From: Cycloclasticus sp.
GTDB taxonomy: Bacteria > Pseudomonadota > Gammaproteobacteria > Methylococcales > Cycloclasticaceae
Length of the DNA: 64,000 nucleotides
NCBI GenBank assembly: GCA_002700385.1
Contig: PADC01000005.1
Span: 97,730 to 161,729 of the forward strand
Reading direction: 5' to 3'
Shown here: piece by piece, positions 17,419 through 26,515 of the stretch
How the letters are laid out: each line of letters starts with the position of its first letter
Numbering within the stretch: position 1 is the first letter of the stretch
Notes under the pieces: model-generated
Databases searched by the model: none
Told to the model about the DNA's origin: nothing
What the model saw: only the letters and a program-made list of their open reading frames with translations
Made by a program: the position numbers and the translations under genes

Positions 17419-18159
17419 ATGCACCCAATTGTTGTCGATATTAAAAAGAAAAACTTCACTTCAAACAGCAGTGATCGTATCTTTACTGCGATTGAAAACC
17501 TTAAATTTGAATTACTAGAAAATGAATTTACCTGCATTATTGGGCCATCAGGTTGCGGCAAAACGACCCTGCTGAATGCCATAGCTGGCCTTGATAATGA
17601 TTTTGACGGTTCAATAAATATAAAAAAGACGAACCCTTCCGAACTTCACAGCAGTTATGTGTTTCAAACGCCAAGATTACTCCCTTGGCGAACAGTTATG
17701 GAAAACATTCAGCTGGCCGCCGGAGATAACCATTCAGTTCCTTTCATAATCAACACGCTTCAACACTTAGGACTTGGCAACAACATGAACAGCTACCCCC
17801 ATCATTTATCCTTAGGCATGCAACGGCGCGTTGCTATCGCCAGAGCCTTTAGTGTTCAAAGCCGCCTTTTGTTAATGGATGAACCCTTTGTATCACTGGA
17901 TCCATCTACCGCAAAAAAAGCCAGAGAATTATTACTTAATTTATGGCGTGAACAACCAAGAAATATTTTATTTGTCACGCATGATTTAAACGAAGCTTTT
18001 GAATTAGCTGACCGAATATTATTTTTATCTGACTCACCAAGCCATGTCATTGCTGATGTACAAATAACTTCTCCGAGACCTGAGCGCACACCTCAATTTT
18101 TGGACAACTTCAAAAACCAGTTAAGTATAAAGCAGCCCCATATTCATCAATTCCTTTAA
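17419..18159 (+). CDS. ABC transporter ATP-binding protein, NitT/TauT (SsuB/TauB) type
   Basis: ATPase subunit of the importer. The Walker A motif is GPSGCGKTTLL (about 42-52), Walker B is LLLMDEPFVSLD, and the switch His is in THDLNEAFELADR. The signature motif is LSLGMQRR instead of the common LSGGQ/LSGGM form, a modest departure that still keeps Leu, Ser and the second Gly. The length of 246 is typical. It is the last gene of the operon, followed by a strong bidirectional terminator. Confidence 0.9.
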   Translation: MHPIVVDIKKKNFTSNSSDRIFTAIENLKFELLENEFTCIIGPSGCGKTTLLNAIAGLDNDFDGSINIKKTNPSELHSSYVFQTPRLLPWRTVMENIQLAAGDNHSVPFIINTLQHLGLGNNMNSYPHHLSLGMQRRVAIARAFSVQSRLLLMDEPFVSLDPSTAKKARELLLNLWREQPRNILFVTHDLNEAFELADRILFLSDSPSHVIADVQITSPRPERTPQFLDNFKNQLSIKQPHIHQFL

Positions 18160-18212
18160 CAAAACATCTCGGTAGCAAACTGTACATATTAAAAACATCA
18201 CGCATAAAAAAA

Positions 18213-18242
18213 CCGCTACCTCTTCGAGGTAGCGGCTTTTTA
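18213..18242. terminator. bidirectional terminator between the ABC operon and the phasin gene
   Basis: A perfect 10-bp stem (CCGCTACCTC with GAGGTAGCGG, loop TTC) is preceded by an A-run and followed by a T-run. It can end transcripts from the ABC operon on the plus strand and the phasin gene on the minus strand. Confidence 0.9.
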
Positions 18243-18257
18243 ATCTCTTCAGCTAAA

Positions 18258-18620
18258 TTAGGCAGCTTTTTTAGCGGCTTTTTTAACCGTTGATTTCACT
18301 TCTTCAGTCACCACAGCATTTCCTTCTTGAATCAACTTAATGACTTCTTCGTTATAAGCCTTAGCCTCTTCCATCAAAGCTTTGCTTTCGGCTTGAACCT
18401 TCTCAAAGCTGCTTTGAGCTAGCTCGACTTGATCTTTAACAAAAGCACTCAAGCTTTCCATGTCCTTAATCGCGGCAGCGGCTTTAATACGTGATTCGGT
18501 TAACGCAACATACTCTTTAGCGGCTGCTTGTTGTGCGGCCATTGCTTTTTCAAACTGTGATTTATTTAATTCTGCTAATTTTTTAGCGGGAGCAAATAAA
18601 GTTTCTAGATTATTTAACAT
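18258..18620 (-). CDS. phasin family protein
   Basis: A 120-residue, wholly helical, Ala/Lys/Glu-rich protein of the phasin type that coats polyhydroxyalkanoate granules or acts as a chaperone-like protein. The core LFAPAKKLAELNKSQFEKAM and the Lys/Ala tail (VKKAAKKAA) are typical. The ATG at 18620 is preferred because AAAAAGGA precedes it and a consensus promoter lies further upstream; an upstream in-frame extension to 18785 runs through that promoter. No PHA synthase gene is in the window. Confidence 0.88.
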   Translation of the reverse strand: MLNNLETLFAPAKKLAELNKSQFEKAMAAQQAAAKEYVALTESRIKAAAAIKDMESLSAFVKDQVELAQSSFEKVQAESKALMEEAKAYNEEVIKLIQEGNAVVTEEVKSTVKKAAKKAA

Positions 18621-18950
18621 GTCATATCCTTTTTGGTTAATTGCAAGTAAAAACCTCTCTTGTTGCAGTGCATTATACTGATCAAATATTGCAATGCAAC
18701 ATATTTTTTCATAAATATTTAATTTTTTTAGAATAAGAAGGGATAAATAAAAAGAAAAAATGAAAAACTCAATGCAAAAGGTCAACCACTCTTTACTGAT
18801 TTACGACTCATGCACTTATTGTTCTCACGATAAGCATTAAAAAATATTTCAAGAGTATGTTATGGTCAGGTCTGCTACCGAGAACTTGGGTTAAAAAACT
18901 GCTTCAATTTAACCTTATCGCACACCCCTGTAATCAGTTAGAGACATATT
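18621..18950. other. 330-bp intergenic region between phasin and the monooxygenase gene
   Basis: Apart from the phasin promoter (18672-18699) and the leader of the gene at 18951, this A/T-rich stretch shows no convincing gene, repeat or RNA structure. The 5' part could be read as a Phe/Ile-rich extension of the phasin but lacks any family support. Confidence 0.5.
18672..18699 (-). promoter_or_regulatory. sigma-70 type promoter of the phasin gene
   Basis: On the minus strand TTGCAT and TATAAT are separated by 16 bp, about 50 bp upstream of the phasin ATG. Confidence 0.65.
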
Positions 18951-19253
18951 ATGTACATTGCAATGAACCGTTTTAAAGTCATTCTTGGTAAAGAAAATGC
19001 GTTTGAAGAAGTGTGGCGTCAACGAGAATCACGATTGAATAAGGTGCCAGGTTTCAACTCATTCCACCTCTTACGTGGACCACAATTAGAAGATTACACT
19101 CTCTTCGCATCGCACACCACATGGCAAGATAAAAAAGCATTTGATGCCTGGACACACTCTGACGCCTTTAAAAAAGCTCATGCTCAAGCAGGGCAAACCA
19201 AAGCCCTTTATCGAGAACACCCTCATTTTGAAGGCTTCGATGTCGTTCTTTAG
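18951..19253 (+). CDS. IsdG/HmoA-like heme-degrading or antibiotic-biosynthesis-type monooxygenase
   Basis: A 100-residue member of the dimeric alpha/beta-barrel ABM superfamily. The catalytic triad of IsdG-type heme oxygenases (Asn, Trp, His) can be placed at N6, W67 and H77, nearly the same positions as in IsdG. These enzymes open heme and release iron in the cytoplasm. No heme uptake gene is nearby, so the role could be heme turnover. The wider ABM family contains other oxygenases, so the substrate is inferred. Confidence 0.75.
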   Translation: MYIAMNRFKVILGKENAFEEVWRQRESRLNKVPGFNSFHLLRGPQLEDYTLFASHTTWQDKKAFDAWTHSDAFKKAHAQAGQTKALYREHPHFEGFDVVL

Positions 19254-19263
19254 TGAGTTTAAC

Positions 19264-19752
19264 TTAATGATCTTTTTTATCTGTTACCGGCTCATCTTCT
19301 CGCTTAAACTCACCCTCAATAACGTTGTCGTCTAAGGTATCCTCACGATGTGCTTGCTGATACGACTCATTGCCTTGAAAAGGTGCTTGGGCAATAAATT
19401 GGCTTTCAAGAATAAAACGCGCAACATGATTGCGCAAACTGGGTATTAAACACAAAAATCCGATAAGGTCCGTTACAAACCCGGGGGTCAGTAACAAAGC
19501 GCCACTCACCAATAACAGGGCACCTTCAATTAATTCTACCGCCGGTATTTCACCTCGAGACAAACTGGCTTGGACACGTTGCACGGTTGTTAACCCCTGA
19601 ACACGAAATAGGTAGGCGCCCAATACTGCTGTCAACAAAATTAAAACAATCGTAGAAAAGGCACCAATCACTGTTCCAACCTGTATAAGAAAATAAATTT
19701 CTATGACTGGCACAATAATTAAAAGTAACAAAAAAATGGAAAATGGATTCAT
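19264..19752 (-). CDS. fxsA: FxsA family membrane protein
   Basis: FxsA is a small inner-membrane protein known for relieving exclusion of phage T7 by the F plasmid; its normal role is not clear. Three or four hydrophobic segments fill the first ~115 residues, with the family signature GALLLTPGFVTDLIGFL, and a charged cytoplasmic tail follows. The length is 162. It converges with the monooxygenase gene, 10 bp apart. The groES/groEL genes often found beside fxsA are not here. Confidence 0.92.
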   Translation of the reverse strand: MNPFSIFLLLLIIVPVIEIYFLIQVGTVIGAFSTIVLILLTAVLGAYLFRVQGLTTVQRVQASLSRGEIPAVELIEGALLLVSGALLLTPGFVTDLIGFLCLIPSLRNHVARFILESQFIAQAPFQGNESYQQAHREDTLDDNVIEGEFKREDEPVTDKKDH

Positions 19753-19867
19753 AGCATAAACAGCTTACACAGGAATCGCCTCTTTGTAAAAATGGCAGCC
19801 AATTTATCTGTTTCCCATGCAATCATTGCAAGAAAGATTTAGGCGGCCAAACAGGTCTAGGTATTGA

Positions 19868-19891
19868 GCCAATATTAAATTGGCGTTTTTT
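19868..19891 (+). terminator. terminator-like hairpin upstream of dsbD
   Basis: GCCAAT and ATTGGC form a 6-bp stem with a 5-nt loop, followed by a G and six Ts. No plus-strand gene ends here, so it may be an attenuator or an operator. A TATAAT at 19908-19913 follows, which makes it equally possible that the dyad overlaps the -35 region of the dsbD promoter. Confidence 0.4.
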
Positions 19892-19988
19892 GTTTTAGCT
19901 GTATCGTTATAATGTCAATATTCATAGTAAACGACAAATACCCGTACTTTCTTATATCTGGTTTGTCTTATTATTTAGCATCCTATTC

Positions 19989-21848
19989 ATGAAAAAATTT
20001 TTAGTCTTATTTTTTATTAGCCTTGGCACCCTGCTTTTCACGTTAAGCAACTCGGCTATCGCTGAAACCGAACTGATCAAAAACAAGCCAATAAGTACCC
20101 TAAGTGACTTATTCGGCCAGTTAACCACCTCAGCTTCAAATCAACTGCTTGAACCCGACGAAGCCTTTCGCCTTTTTGCAGAGGTTAATAATGAACAACA
20201 AATCGTTTTAAGTTGGCGTATTGCTGAAGGCTATTATTTATATCAGGACAAGATTAAGGTTACTGTTTTACAACCCAAAGAACTGCAGTTAAACAACATT
20301 AAACTCCCCAAAGGTCAACCTAAGGTGGATGAAATTTTTGGCGACACAACCGTTTACTACGATGACTTGATCGTGCTTCAAAGCCTATCAAACCCAATTA
20401 ATAAGCCAACAGACCTAACCCTTGATGTGGCTTTTCAAGGTTGCGCGGACATTGGCGTTTGTTATCCACCCATGAACAAAGTGGTCAATTTGTCGCTTCA
20501 GCCTATTCAGGCCAATAAAGCCTCAAAACCAGTTGCACCCCAACTATCCGAGCAAAACCAAATAGCTGAATCCCTTATTAGCAATACCCTATGGCTCACT
20601 TGCTTAACGTTCCTGGGCTTTGGGCTTTTACTGTCATTCACTCCCTGCGTTTTCCCAATGATTCCCATTTTGTCTGGCATTATTGTTGGGCATGGCGATA
20701 AGCTCACAACGCGTAAAGCATTCTATTTATCATTTGCTTACGTGTTTGCTTCTGCTTTAACCTATGCTTTATTCGGCGTACTGGCAGGGCTGTTCGGCAG
20801 TAATCTACAAGCCACATTTCAAAACCCTTGGATTCTTGGCCTCTTTAGTGGTTTATTCGTTCTGCTCGCTTTGTCTATGTTTGGTCTTTATCAGATCCAA
20901 CTCCCGACTTCTCTTCAAAGCAAACTCTCTCAAATTTCGCAGCACCAAAAACATGGCTCTTTATGGGGCAGTGCCATTATGGGTGTTTTATCAACATTAA
21001 TTGTAGGCCCTTGTGTTGCCGCTCCTTTAGCCGGCGTACTGATTTATATCGGCCAAACAGGAGACGCCTTTCTAGGTGGTTTTGCTTTATTTTCTCTCGG
21101 TATCGGCATGGGTATTCCATTGCTTATTATCGGTGTTTCTGCCGGTAAGTTATTACCTAACGCAGGGCACTGGATGGAGCCTATAAAATATTTCTTTGGC
21201 GTCTTATTGCTGGCTGTTGCCATTTGGCTTATTGAACGTATCTTACCTGCAAGCATCACCCTGCTTTTATGGGCCGGCTTGTTCGTCATATGCGCCATTT
21301 ATCTTAGGGCTATCGACCGCCTTCCAGAAACTGCAACAGGCTGGCAAAAACTATCTAAAGGGATGGGCGTTCTTTGCCTAATATACGGCACCCTTTTGAT
21401 GGTTGGTGCAGCCTCGGGTGGAAGCCATCTGTTAAAGCCTTTAGCTAACTTTAATATCCATCAAAAACCTGCTTTTCAACAACACGCTCTGCCCTTTAAA
21501 ACAATAAAAAATATTGACGAGTTAACGGTCTCTTTGGATAGAGCAGCAAAAAATAAGCAACGGGTTATGTTGGATTTTTATGCCGATTGGTGTGTGACAT
21601 GCAAACAAATGGAGGCTTATACTTTTAGCGACCCGTCTGTTCAAGCTGCTTTAAAAAACACCGTTTTAATCCAAGCGGATGTGACTAAAAACGATGATGA
21701 AGACCAGGCATTACTTAAAACATTTTCGCTTATTGGCCCGCCTGCCATTATATTTTTTGATCTCGACTCTTCTGAGATCAAACAAAGCCGGGTTATCGGC
21801 TATATGGAACCGACCCATTTTCTAGAGCACTTAGAAACACTGCCTTAA
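19989..21848 (+). CDS. dsbD: thiol:disulfide interchange protein DsbD
   Basis: DsbD passes electrons from cytoplasmic thioredoxin across the inner membrane to periplasmic partners such as DsbC and cytochrome c maturation proteins. In order: signal peptide (first ~25), periplasmic alpha domain with the Cys pair in GCADIGVC, eight-helix membrane domain with the redox Cys in TPCVFPM and GPCVAAPL, and C-terminal thioredoxin-like gamma domain with WCVTCK. All six Cys are present. The length is 619. The TlpA-like gene starts at the next base after its stop. Confidence 0.96.
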   Translation: MKKFLVLFFISLGTLLFTLSNSAIAETELIKNKPISTLSDLFGQLTTSASNQLLEPDEAFRLFAEVNNEQQIVLSWRIAEGYYLYQDKIKVTVLQPKELQLNNIKLPKGQPKVDEIFGDTTVYYDDLIVLQSLSNPINKPTDLTLDVAFQGCADIGVCYPPMNKVVNLSLQPIQANKASKPVAPQLSEQNQIAESLISNTLWLTCLTFLGFGLLLSFTPCVFPMIPILSGIIVGHGDKLTTRKAFYLSFAYVFASALTYALFGVLAGLFGSNLQATFQNPWILGLFSGLFVLLALSMFGLYQIQLPTSLQSKLSQISQHQKHGSLWGSAIMGVLSTLIVGPCVAAPLAGVLIYIGQTGDAFLGGFALFSLGIGMGIPLLIIGVSAGKLLPNAGHWMEPIKYFFGVLLLAVAIWLIERILPASITLLLWAGLFVICAIYLRAIDRLPETATGWQKLSKGMGVLCLIYGTLLMVGAASGGSHLLKPLANFNIHQKPAFQQHALPFKTIKNIDELTVSLDRAAKNKQRVMLDFYADWCVTCKQMEAYTFSDPSVQAALKNTVLIQADVTKNDDEDQALLKTFSLIGPPAIIFFDLDSSEIKQSRVIGYMEPTHFLEHLETLP

Positions 21849-22391
21849 ATGAATAAGAAAACTCTATTTTTCATTAGCTTGGTCATCGTGCTTGCTCTAT
21901 CGGCAATGCTTTATCTCCCTCAGGATAATTCCACCCTGAAGCCTCGACAAGACAAACCAGCGCAACCCAGCTCTTTAATCCGGCCAGAATTTTCTCTCCC
22001 CGATCTTCAGGGCAACTTGCGAAACATCAACGAATGGGATGGTCAGTATATCGTGCTGAACTTTTGGGCCACTTGGTGCCCTCCATGCCGTAAAGAAATT
22101 CCTGAATTTATTGCTTTACAGGAAGAATACGCTGAAGCAAACCTGCAATTCATTGGTATCGCTATCGATAATGAGGCATCTGTTAAACAATTCGCTTTGG
22201 ACATGGGAATCAACTACCCAAACCTCATTGCTGAAATGGACGGTATTGAGTTAGCCAGACAATATGGCAATATCATGGGAGCTCTACCCTTTTCTGTCAT
22301 TATCAGCCCTAAAGGTCAAATCTTAACCCACCAATTTGGTCTCTTGGAGCGCTCAACCATTCTTAAAGTTACGCAACTATCTAAAAGCTAA
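21849..22391 (+). CDS. TlpA/ResA-like periplasmic thioredoxin
   Basis: A 180-residue membrane-anchored thioredoxin-fold protein. One N-terminal hydrophobic segment (LFFISLVIVLALSAML) anchors it, and the active site is WATWCPPC. The insert and the GALPFSVII cis-Pro segment are typical of TlpA/ResA proteins that keep periplasmic thiols reduced, for example in cytochrome c maturation. Direct adjacency to dsbD (no gap) suggests DsbD is its reductant, an inference from context. Confidence 0.9.
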   Translation: MNKKTLFFISLVIVLALSAMLYLPQDNSTLKPRQDKPAQPSSLIRPEFSLPDLQGNLRNINEWDGQYIVLNFWATWCPPCRKEIPEFIALQEEYAEANLQFIGIAIDNEASVKQFALDMGINYPNLIAEMDGIELARQYGNIMGALPFSVIISPKGQILTHQFGLLERSTILKVTQLSKS

Positions 22392-22537
22392 CTCCTGCTA
22401 ACTTGCTAAGAACTGTCTTTATCTTTCACGAAATGACAATTTATATGGACTTTAATGCGAAGCTTTGGCAAAATCACCACATTGCAAACTGACATTGCAT
22501 ACTGGCTTACCTTTTCATCATTTTGAGTTAACACATT

Positions 22538-22990
22538 ATGGCAATTATTTCAGTGATTAACGGTCCAAACTTGAATATGCTTGGCACTCGGGAACCTGGA
22601 ATTTATGGTTCTCAAACTTTGAAAGACATTGAAAACTCATTATTACAACTGGCTCATCAACATGGGCACGATTTACTTTTTTATCAAAGTAATGCTGAAC
22701 ATGATCTCGTCAACAACGTTCAACAAAGCCGGCAAAATGAGGTTGCTGTCATTTTGTTAAACCCTGCTGCCTTTACTCATACCAGTGTCGCTTTGAGAGA
22801 TGCCTTACTCGCTTGTGACACCCCTTTTATTGAACTTCATTTGTCAAATGTCCACGCGCGGGAGTCGTTTCGCCAACATTCGTACTTCTCAGACATTGCC
22901 AAAGGCGTTATTTGTGGTTTCGGCCCAAAGAGTTATGAATTAGCCTTGCTTGCAGCGCTACCCCTAATAGAAAAAACACCAAGAGATTAA
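22538..22990 (+). CDS. aroQ: type II 3-dehydroquinate dehydratase
   Basis: AroQ dehydrates 3-dehydroquinate in the shikimate pathway. The type II signature [19 protein letters not shown] is at the N-terminus, and the catalytic Tyr lies in this loop. [21 protein letters not shown] and EVHLSN-like [11 protein letters not shown] segments follow. The length of 150 is standard. The stop is 2 bp from the accB start, the usual aroQ-accB-accC arrangement. Confidence 0.97.
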   Translation: MAIISVINGPNLNMLGTREPGIYGSQTLKDIENSLLQLAHQHGHDLLFYQSNAEHDLVNNVQQSRQNEVAVILLNPAAFTHTSVALRDALLACDTPFIELHLSNVHARESFRQHSYFSDIAKGVICGFGPKSYELALLAALPLIEKTPRD

Positions 22991-22992
22991 TT

Positions 22993-23439
22993 ATGGATAT
23001 TAGAAAAATTAAAAAACTGATCGAACTGATTGAAGAGTCCGATATTGCTGAAATTGAAATTCACGAGGGTGAAGAATCTGTGCGCATTAATCGTTATTCT
23101 TCAACGCAACCTGTTGCTGTAGCGCCATCACCGGCTGTCGCTGCGCCTGCCTCTGCAAGCACAGTCCCTGAACCGGCTGCAGCCACTGAAAAAAATGAAC
23201 CGTCAGGACACGTCATCACATCACCCATGGTCGGTACTTTTTACGATGCCCCAGAGCCTGGAGCAACCCCCTTCGTTAAAATTGGCCAATCTGTTCAAAA
23301 AGGCGATACCTTATGCATTATTGAAGCGATGAAGATTCTTAATCAAATTGAAGCCGACAAATCCGGTGTCATTGCATCAATCATGGCCGACAATGGCCAC
23401 CCAGTCGAATTTGATCAACCTTTATTCATCATCGAATAA
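22993..23439 (+). CDS. accB: biotin carboxyl carrier protein of acetyl-CoA carboxylase
   Basis: AccB carries biotin for acetyl-CoA carboxylase, the first step of fatty acid synthesis. An N-terminal helix region ([16 protein letters not shown]) leads to an Ala/Pro-rich flexible linker (about 37-66) and a C-terminal biotinyl domain with the biotinylated Lys in EAMKI. The thumb insertion ([16 protein letters not shown]) is present. It is 148 residues long and lies in the order aroQ-accB-accC. Confidence 0.97.
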   Translation: MDIRKIKKLIELIEESDIAEIEIHEGEESVRINRYSSTQPVAVAPSPAVAAPASASTVPEPAAATEKNEPSGHVITSPMVGTFYDAPEPGATPFVKIGQSVQKGDTLCIIEAMKILNQIEADKSGVIASIMADNGHPVEFDQPLFIIE

Positions 23440-23474
23440 TTAGTTTTTACTTTTAACACATCGACGAGAAAAAT

Positions 23475-24815
23475 ATGTTCGATAAAATTCTTATAGCAAA
23501 CCGTGGTGAAATTGCTTTGCGTATCTTGCGTGCTTGCCGCGAAATGGGCATCCAAACGGTTGCCGTTCATTCTTCCGCTGACCGCGATTTAAAACATGTT
23601 CGATTAGCAGATGAGTCTGTTTGTATAGGCGGGCCTTCTTCCACTGAAAGCTATCTCAACGTACCCGCCATTATCAGTGCTGCTGAAATTACTGATGCTG
23701 AAGCCATCCATCCCGGTTACGGCTTTTTATCTGAAAATGCCGACTTTGCCGAGCGTGTAGAACAAAGTGGTTTTACCTTCATCGGCCCTCGTTCAGAAAC
23801 CATTCGCTTAATGGGCGATAAAGTCTCTGCGATTGAAGCCATGATTAAAGCGGGGGTTCCCTGTGTACCCGGCTCTGATGGACCACTAAACGACGACAAG
23901 GAACGCAACATTAAGCTTGCCCGTGATATTGGCTACCCAATCATCATTAAAGCTGCCGGTGGTGGAGGTGGGCGCGGAATGCGTGTTGTGCATACAGAAG
24001 CCGCTCTTTTGAATGCCATTTCACTGACCAAAACAGAAGCTAAAAACTTTTTTGGTAATGACATGGTTTACATGGAAAAATTCCTTGAAACACCACGCCA
24101 TATCGAATTTCAAGTTCTCGCCGACCAACACGGCAATGCCATCCATTTAGGTGAACGTGACTGCTCCACCCAACGTAAACACCAAAAAGTTATTGAAGAA
24201 GCACCTGCTATTGGCATTACGGAGGAAGTCCGTCAGGAAATTGGTACACGTTGTGCGAAGGCTTGTGAAAAAATAGGCTATTTTGGTGCCGGCACTTTTG
24301 AATTTTTATACGAAAAAGGGGAGTTTTACTTCATTGAAATGAATACCCGCGTTCAAGTTGAGCACCCCATTACAGAAATTATCACCGGTGTTGACATCGT
24401 GGCCGAGCAGCTCAAAATTGCCTCGGGCGAACCGTTAAGCTACACACAAGATGACATCAAAATTTCCGGGCATGCCATTGAGTGCCGTTTAAATGCAGAG
24501 CATTCCGAAACCTTTATGCCCTCTCCAGGAAAAATTAGCCAATTACATATTCCAGGTGGCCCCGGCATTCGTTTTGACAGCCATATCTACAATGGCTACA
24601 CCGTCCCTCAGTTCTATGACTCAATGATCGGTAAACTCATTGCTTCTGGCACATCACGCGAATCCGCTTTAGCCCGCACTAAGACAGCGCTAGATGAATG
24701 CGTTATCGACGGCATTAATACCAATATCCCGCTCCTGCGAGATATTGTGCTTGATAAAGATTTTGCATCCGGCGTATACAACATTCACTACCTTGAAAAG
24801 AAACTGGGAATGTAA
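23475..24815 (+). CDS. accC: biotin carboxylase subunit of acetyl-CoA carboxylase
   Basis: AccC uses ATP and bicarbonate to carboxylate the biotin on AccB. Visible are the N-terminal [15 protein letters not shown], the ATP-grasp Gly loop [12 protein letters not shown], the catalytic region [15 protein letters not shown] and [11 protein letters not shown]. The length of 446 is standard. It is 35 bp downstream of accB and 5 bp upstream of prmA. Confidence 0.98.
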   Translation: MFDKILIANRGEIALRILRACREMGIQTVAVHSSADRDLKHVRLADESVCIGGPSSTESYLNVPAIISAAEITDAEAIHPGYGFLSENADFAERVEQSGFTFIGPRSETIRLMGDKVSAIEAMIKAGVPCVPGSDGPLNDDKERNIKLARDIGYPIIIKAAGGGGGRGMRVVHTEAALLNAISLTKTEAKNFFGNDMVYMEKFLETPRHIEFQVLADQHGNAIHLGERDCSTQRKHQKVIEEAPAIGITEEVRQEIGTRCAKACEKIGYFGAGTFEFLYEKGEFYFIEMNTRVQVEHPITEIITGVDIVAEQLKIASGEPLSYTQDDIKISGHAIECRLNAEHSETFMPSPGKISQLHIPGGPGIRFDSHIYNGYTVPQFYDSMIGKLIASGTSRESALARTKTALDECVIDGINTNIPLLRDIVLDKDFASGVYNIHYLEKKLGM

Positions 24816-24820
24816 TCTCA

Positions 24821-25702
24821 ATGGCATGGCAACAATTGACCATTGCAACCCATCGAGAATTTGCCGAAACCGTTGAAGTTTTACTAGAAGACCTTGGCGC
24901 GCTGTCTGTTACTTTAATGGACAGCGCCGATCAACCCATCTACGAACCGCCTTTAAACAGCACCCCTTTATGGCAGCATATCTCTGTTACAGGGTTATTT
25001 GAAGAAAACAAGGACCTTAGCCAGGCTAAAGAGTATTTCAACCAGCATCTTGGTAAGCAAGATCCGTGGCAATTAACACTGGAAAAACTAGCCGATCAAG
25101 TCTGGGAGCGTGTTTGGCTCGAGAACTTTCAACCCATAAAATTTGGTGATAACTTCTGGGTTTGCTCAACTGAACACGAGCCGCCAAATTCGGCAGCGAC
25201 CCTCTTAAGGCTCGACCCCGGCTTAGCCTTTGGCACCGGCACACACCCTACCACTGCGCTTTGCCTTGATTGGCTGGCAAATCACTCGCTTAACAACAGC
25301 AAGATCATCGATTTTGGCTGTGGTTCGGGTATTTTAGCCATCGCTGGTCTCCTGCTTGGCGCAAGTGGGGCTATCGGTATCGACATTGACCCTCAAGCAC
25401 TTATCGCAACACACCATAATGCTGAGCAAAACAACGTTTCCGATAAACTCCAGGTCTATGATGCAGAAAATTACCCTAAAACACCTCAATCTCTCGTTAT
25501 TGCGAATATTCTTGCTGAACCGCTCATCAACCTGTCCAACGACATTTCAGCTTTAGTTAAGCCTAGTGGACACCTGCTCTTGTCTGGCATTCTCAGCGAA
25601 CAGATAGAACCCGTTAAGCTGGCTTACAACAATGCGTTCATCTTCTCCCCCGCTGTTATTCGGGACAACTGGGCCTGCTTACAGGCTGTTAAAAAACCTT
25701 AA
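24821..25702 (+). CDS. prmA: ribosomal protein L11 methyltransferase
   Basis: PrmA trimethylates ribosomal protein L11. An N-terminal substrate-recognition domain is followed by a Rossmann methyltransferase domain with the SAM motif DFGCGSGILAIAG, the LDPGLAFGTGTHPTT segment and VIANILAEPL, the family's NILA catalytic-type motif. The length of 293 is normal. It follows accC directly, as in E. coli-like neighbourhoods. Confidence 0.96.
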   Translation: MAWQQLTIATHREFAETVEVLLEDLGALSVTLMDSADQPIYEPPLNSTPLWQHISVTGLFEENKDLSQAKEYFNQHLGKQDPWQLTLEKLADQVWERVWLENFQPIKFGDNFWVCSTEHEPPNSAATLLRLDPGLAFGTGTHPTTALCLDWLANHSLNNSKIIDFGCGSGILAIAGLLLGASGAIGIDIDPQALIATHHNAEQNNVSDKLQVYDAENYPKTPQSLVIANILAEPLINLSNDISALVKPSGHLLLSGILSEQIEPVKLAYNNAFIFSPAVIRDNWACLQAVKKP

Positions 25703-25705
25703 ACG

Positions 25706-26446
25706 ATGCATTACGTACGCTGCCCCTTTTGCCTAAGCACATTACAAGTTAGCGAAGAACAACTATCTCAAAAATCCGGCATGATTCGCTGTGGCCGTTG
25801 CAATGAAATCTTCGATGCCAACAAAAACGAACTCACGCCTGCAGCTAAAAAAATATTACTCAATAAGGCCGAAGAAACAACTAACCCACCTGATTATTCA
25901 ACCGATAATGTAATACCTGTAACGGATGAAAATGAACCACCCGTCATTGCAGCTTGGGAAAACGTAAAGAAAAAGCCTGTCTATAAATTACCTTACGGCT
26001 TTCTTTCCTTTTTACTCGTCATAACCCTCATGATTCAAGTGACCTACATTGAATCGGCCGTCTTAACTCAAAGCATTCATTTGCAGCCCGTTATTAAAAA
26101 ATTGAATAACGCGTATAATTTACAGATCCCCAGTTATAAAAACCTCGAAGAAATTCACATTGTTCAACGACAATTAAGCCCTCACCCCAACCAGAGCGAT
26201 CTCCTTTTGTTTCAACTCACCCTTAAAAATAATGCCCTAGTAGAACAACCTTACCCAACCATTAAACTACTCTTGACTGCCCATTCAGGAGAACCTATCG
26301 CAGAAGGCATTTTTAACCGTCATGACTATCTCGCCGATAAGGAAACAAACGACTTTTTTCCGCCCCAAGCGCTAAAAGACATAAAAATTTTATTCGAAAA
26401 ACCCAACACCCACGCAGCCGGGTTTGAAATATCTTTCATACCTTAA
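25706..26446 (+). CDS. MJ0042 zinc-ribbon / DUF3426 membrane protein
   Basis: A 246-residue protein with an N-terminal zinc ribbon (CPFC near residue 6, CGRC near 30), a Pro/Asn-rich spacer, one transmembrane helix (about 95-112, FLSFLLVITLMIQ) and a C-terminal DUF3426 domain outside the membrane. Its function is not known; the family commonly sits between prmA and dusB. The stop of prmA is 3 bp upstream, so it belongs to the same transcript. Confidence 0.85.
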   Translation: MHYVRCPFCLSTLQVSEEQLSQKSGMIRCGRCNEIFDANKNELTPAAKKILLNKAEETTNPPDYSTDNVIPVTDENEPPVIAAWENVKKKPVYKLPYGFLSFLLVITLMIQVTYIESAVLTQSIHLQPVIKKLNNAYNLQIPSYKNLEEIHIVQRQLSPHPNQSDLLLFQLTLKNNALVEQPYPTIKLLLTAHSGEPIAEGIFNRHDYLADKETNDFFPPQALKDIKILFEKPNTHAAGFEISFIP

Positions 26447-26515
26447 CGCTAAATCCTCATATTTCTCACCTTGACCGAAACCGTCACGACACTGACCCCA
26501 TCATCACCAAACGCT

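Noticed and set aside
18621..18785. Upstream extension of the phasin frame
   Set aside because: It is Phe/Ile rich, covers a consensus promoter and precedes the well-placed ribosome site of the ATG at 18620.
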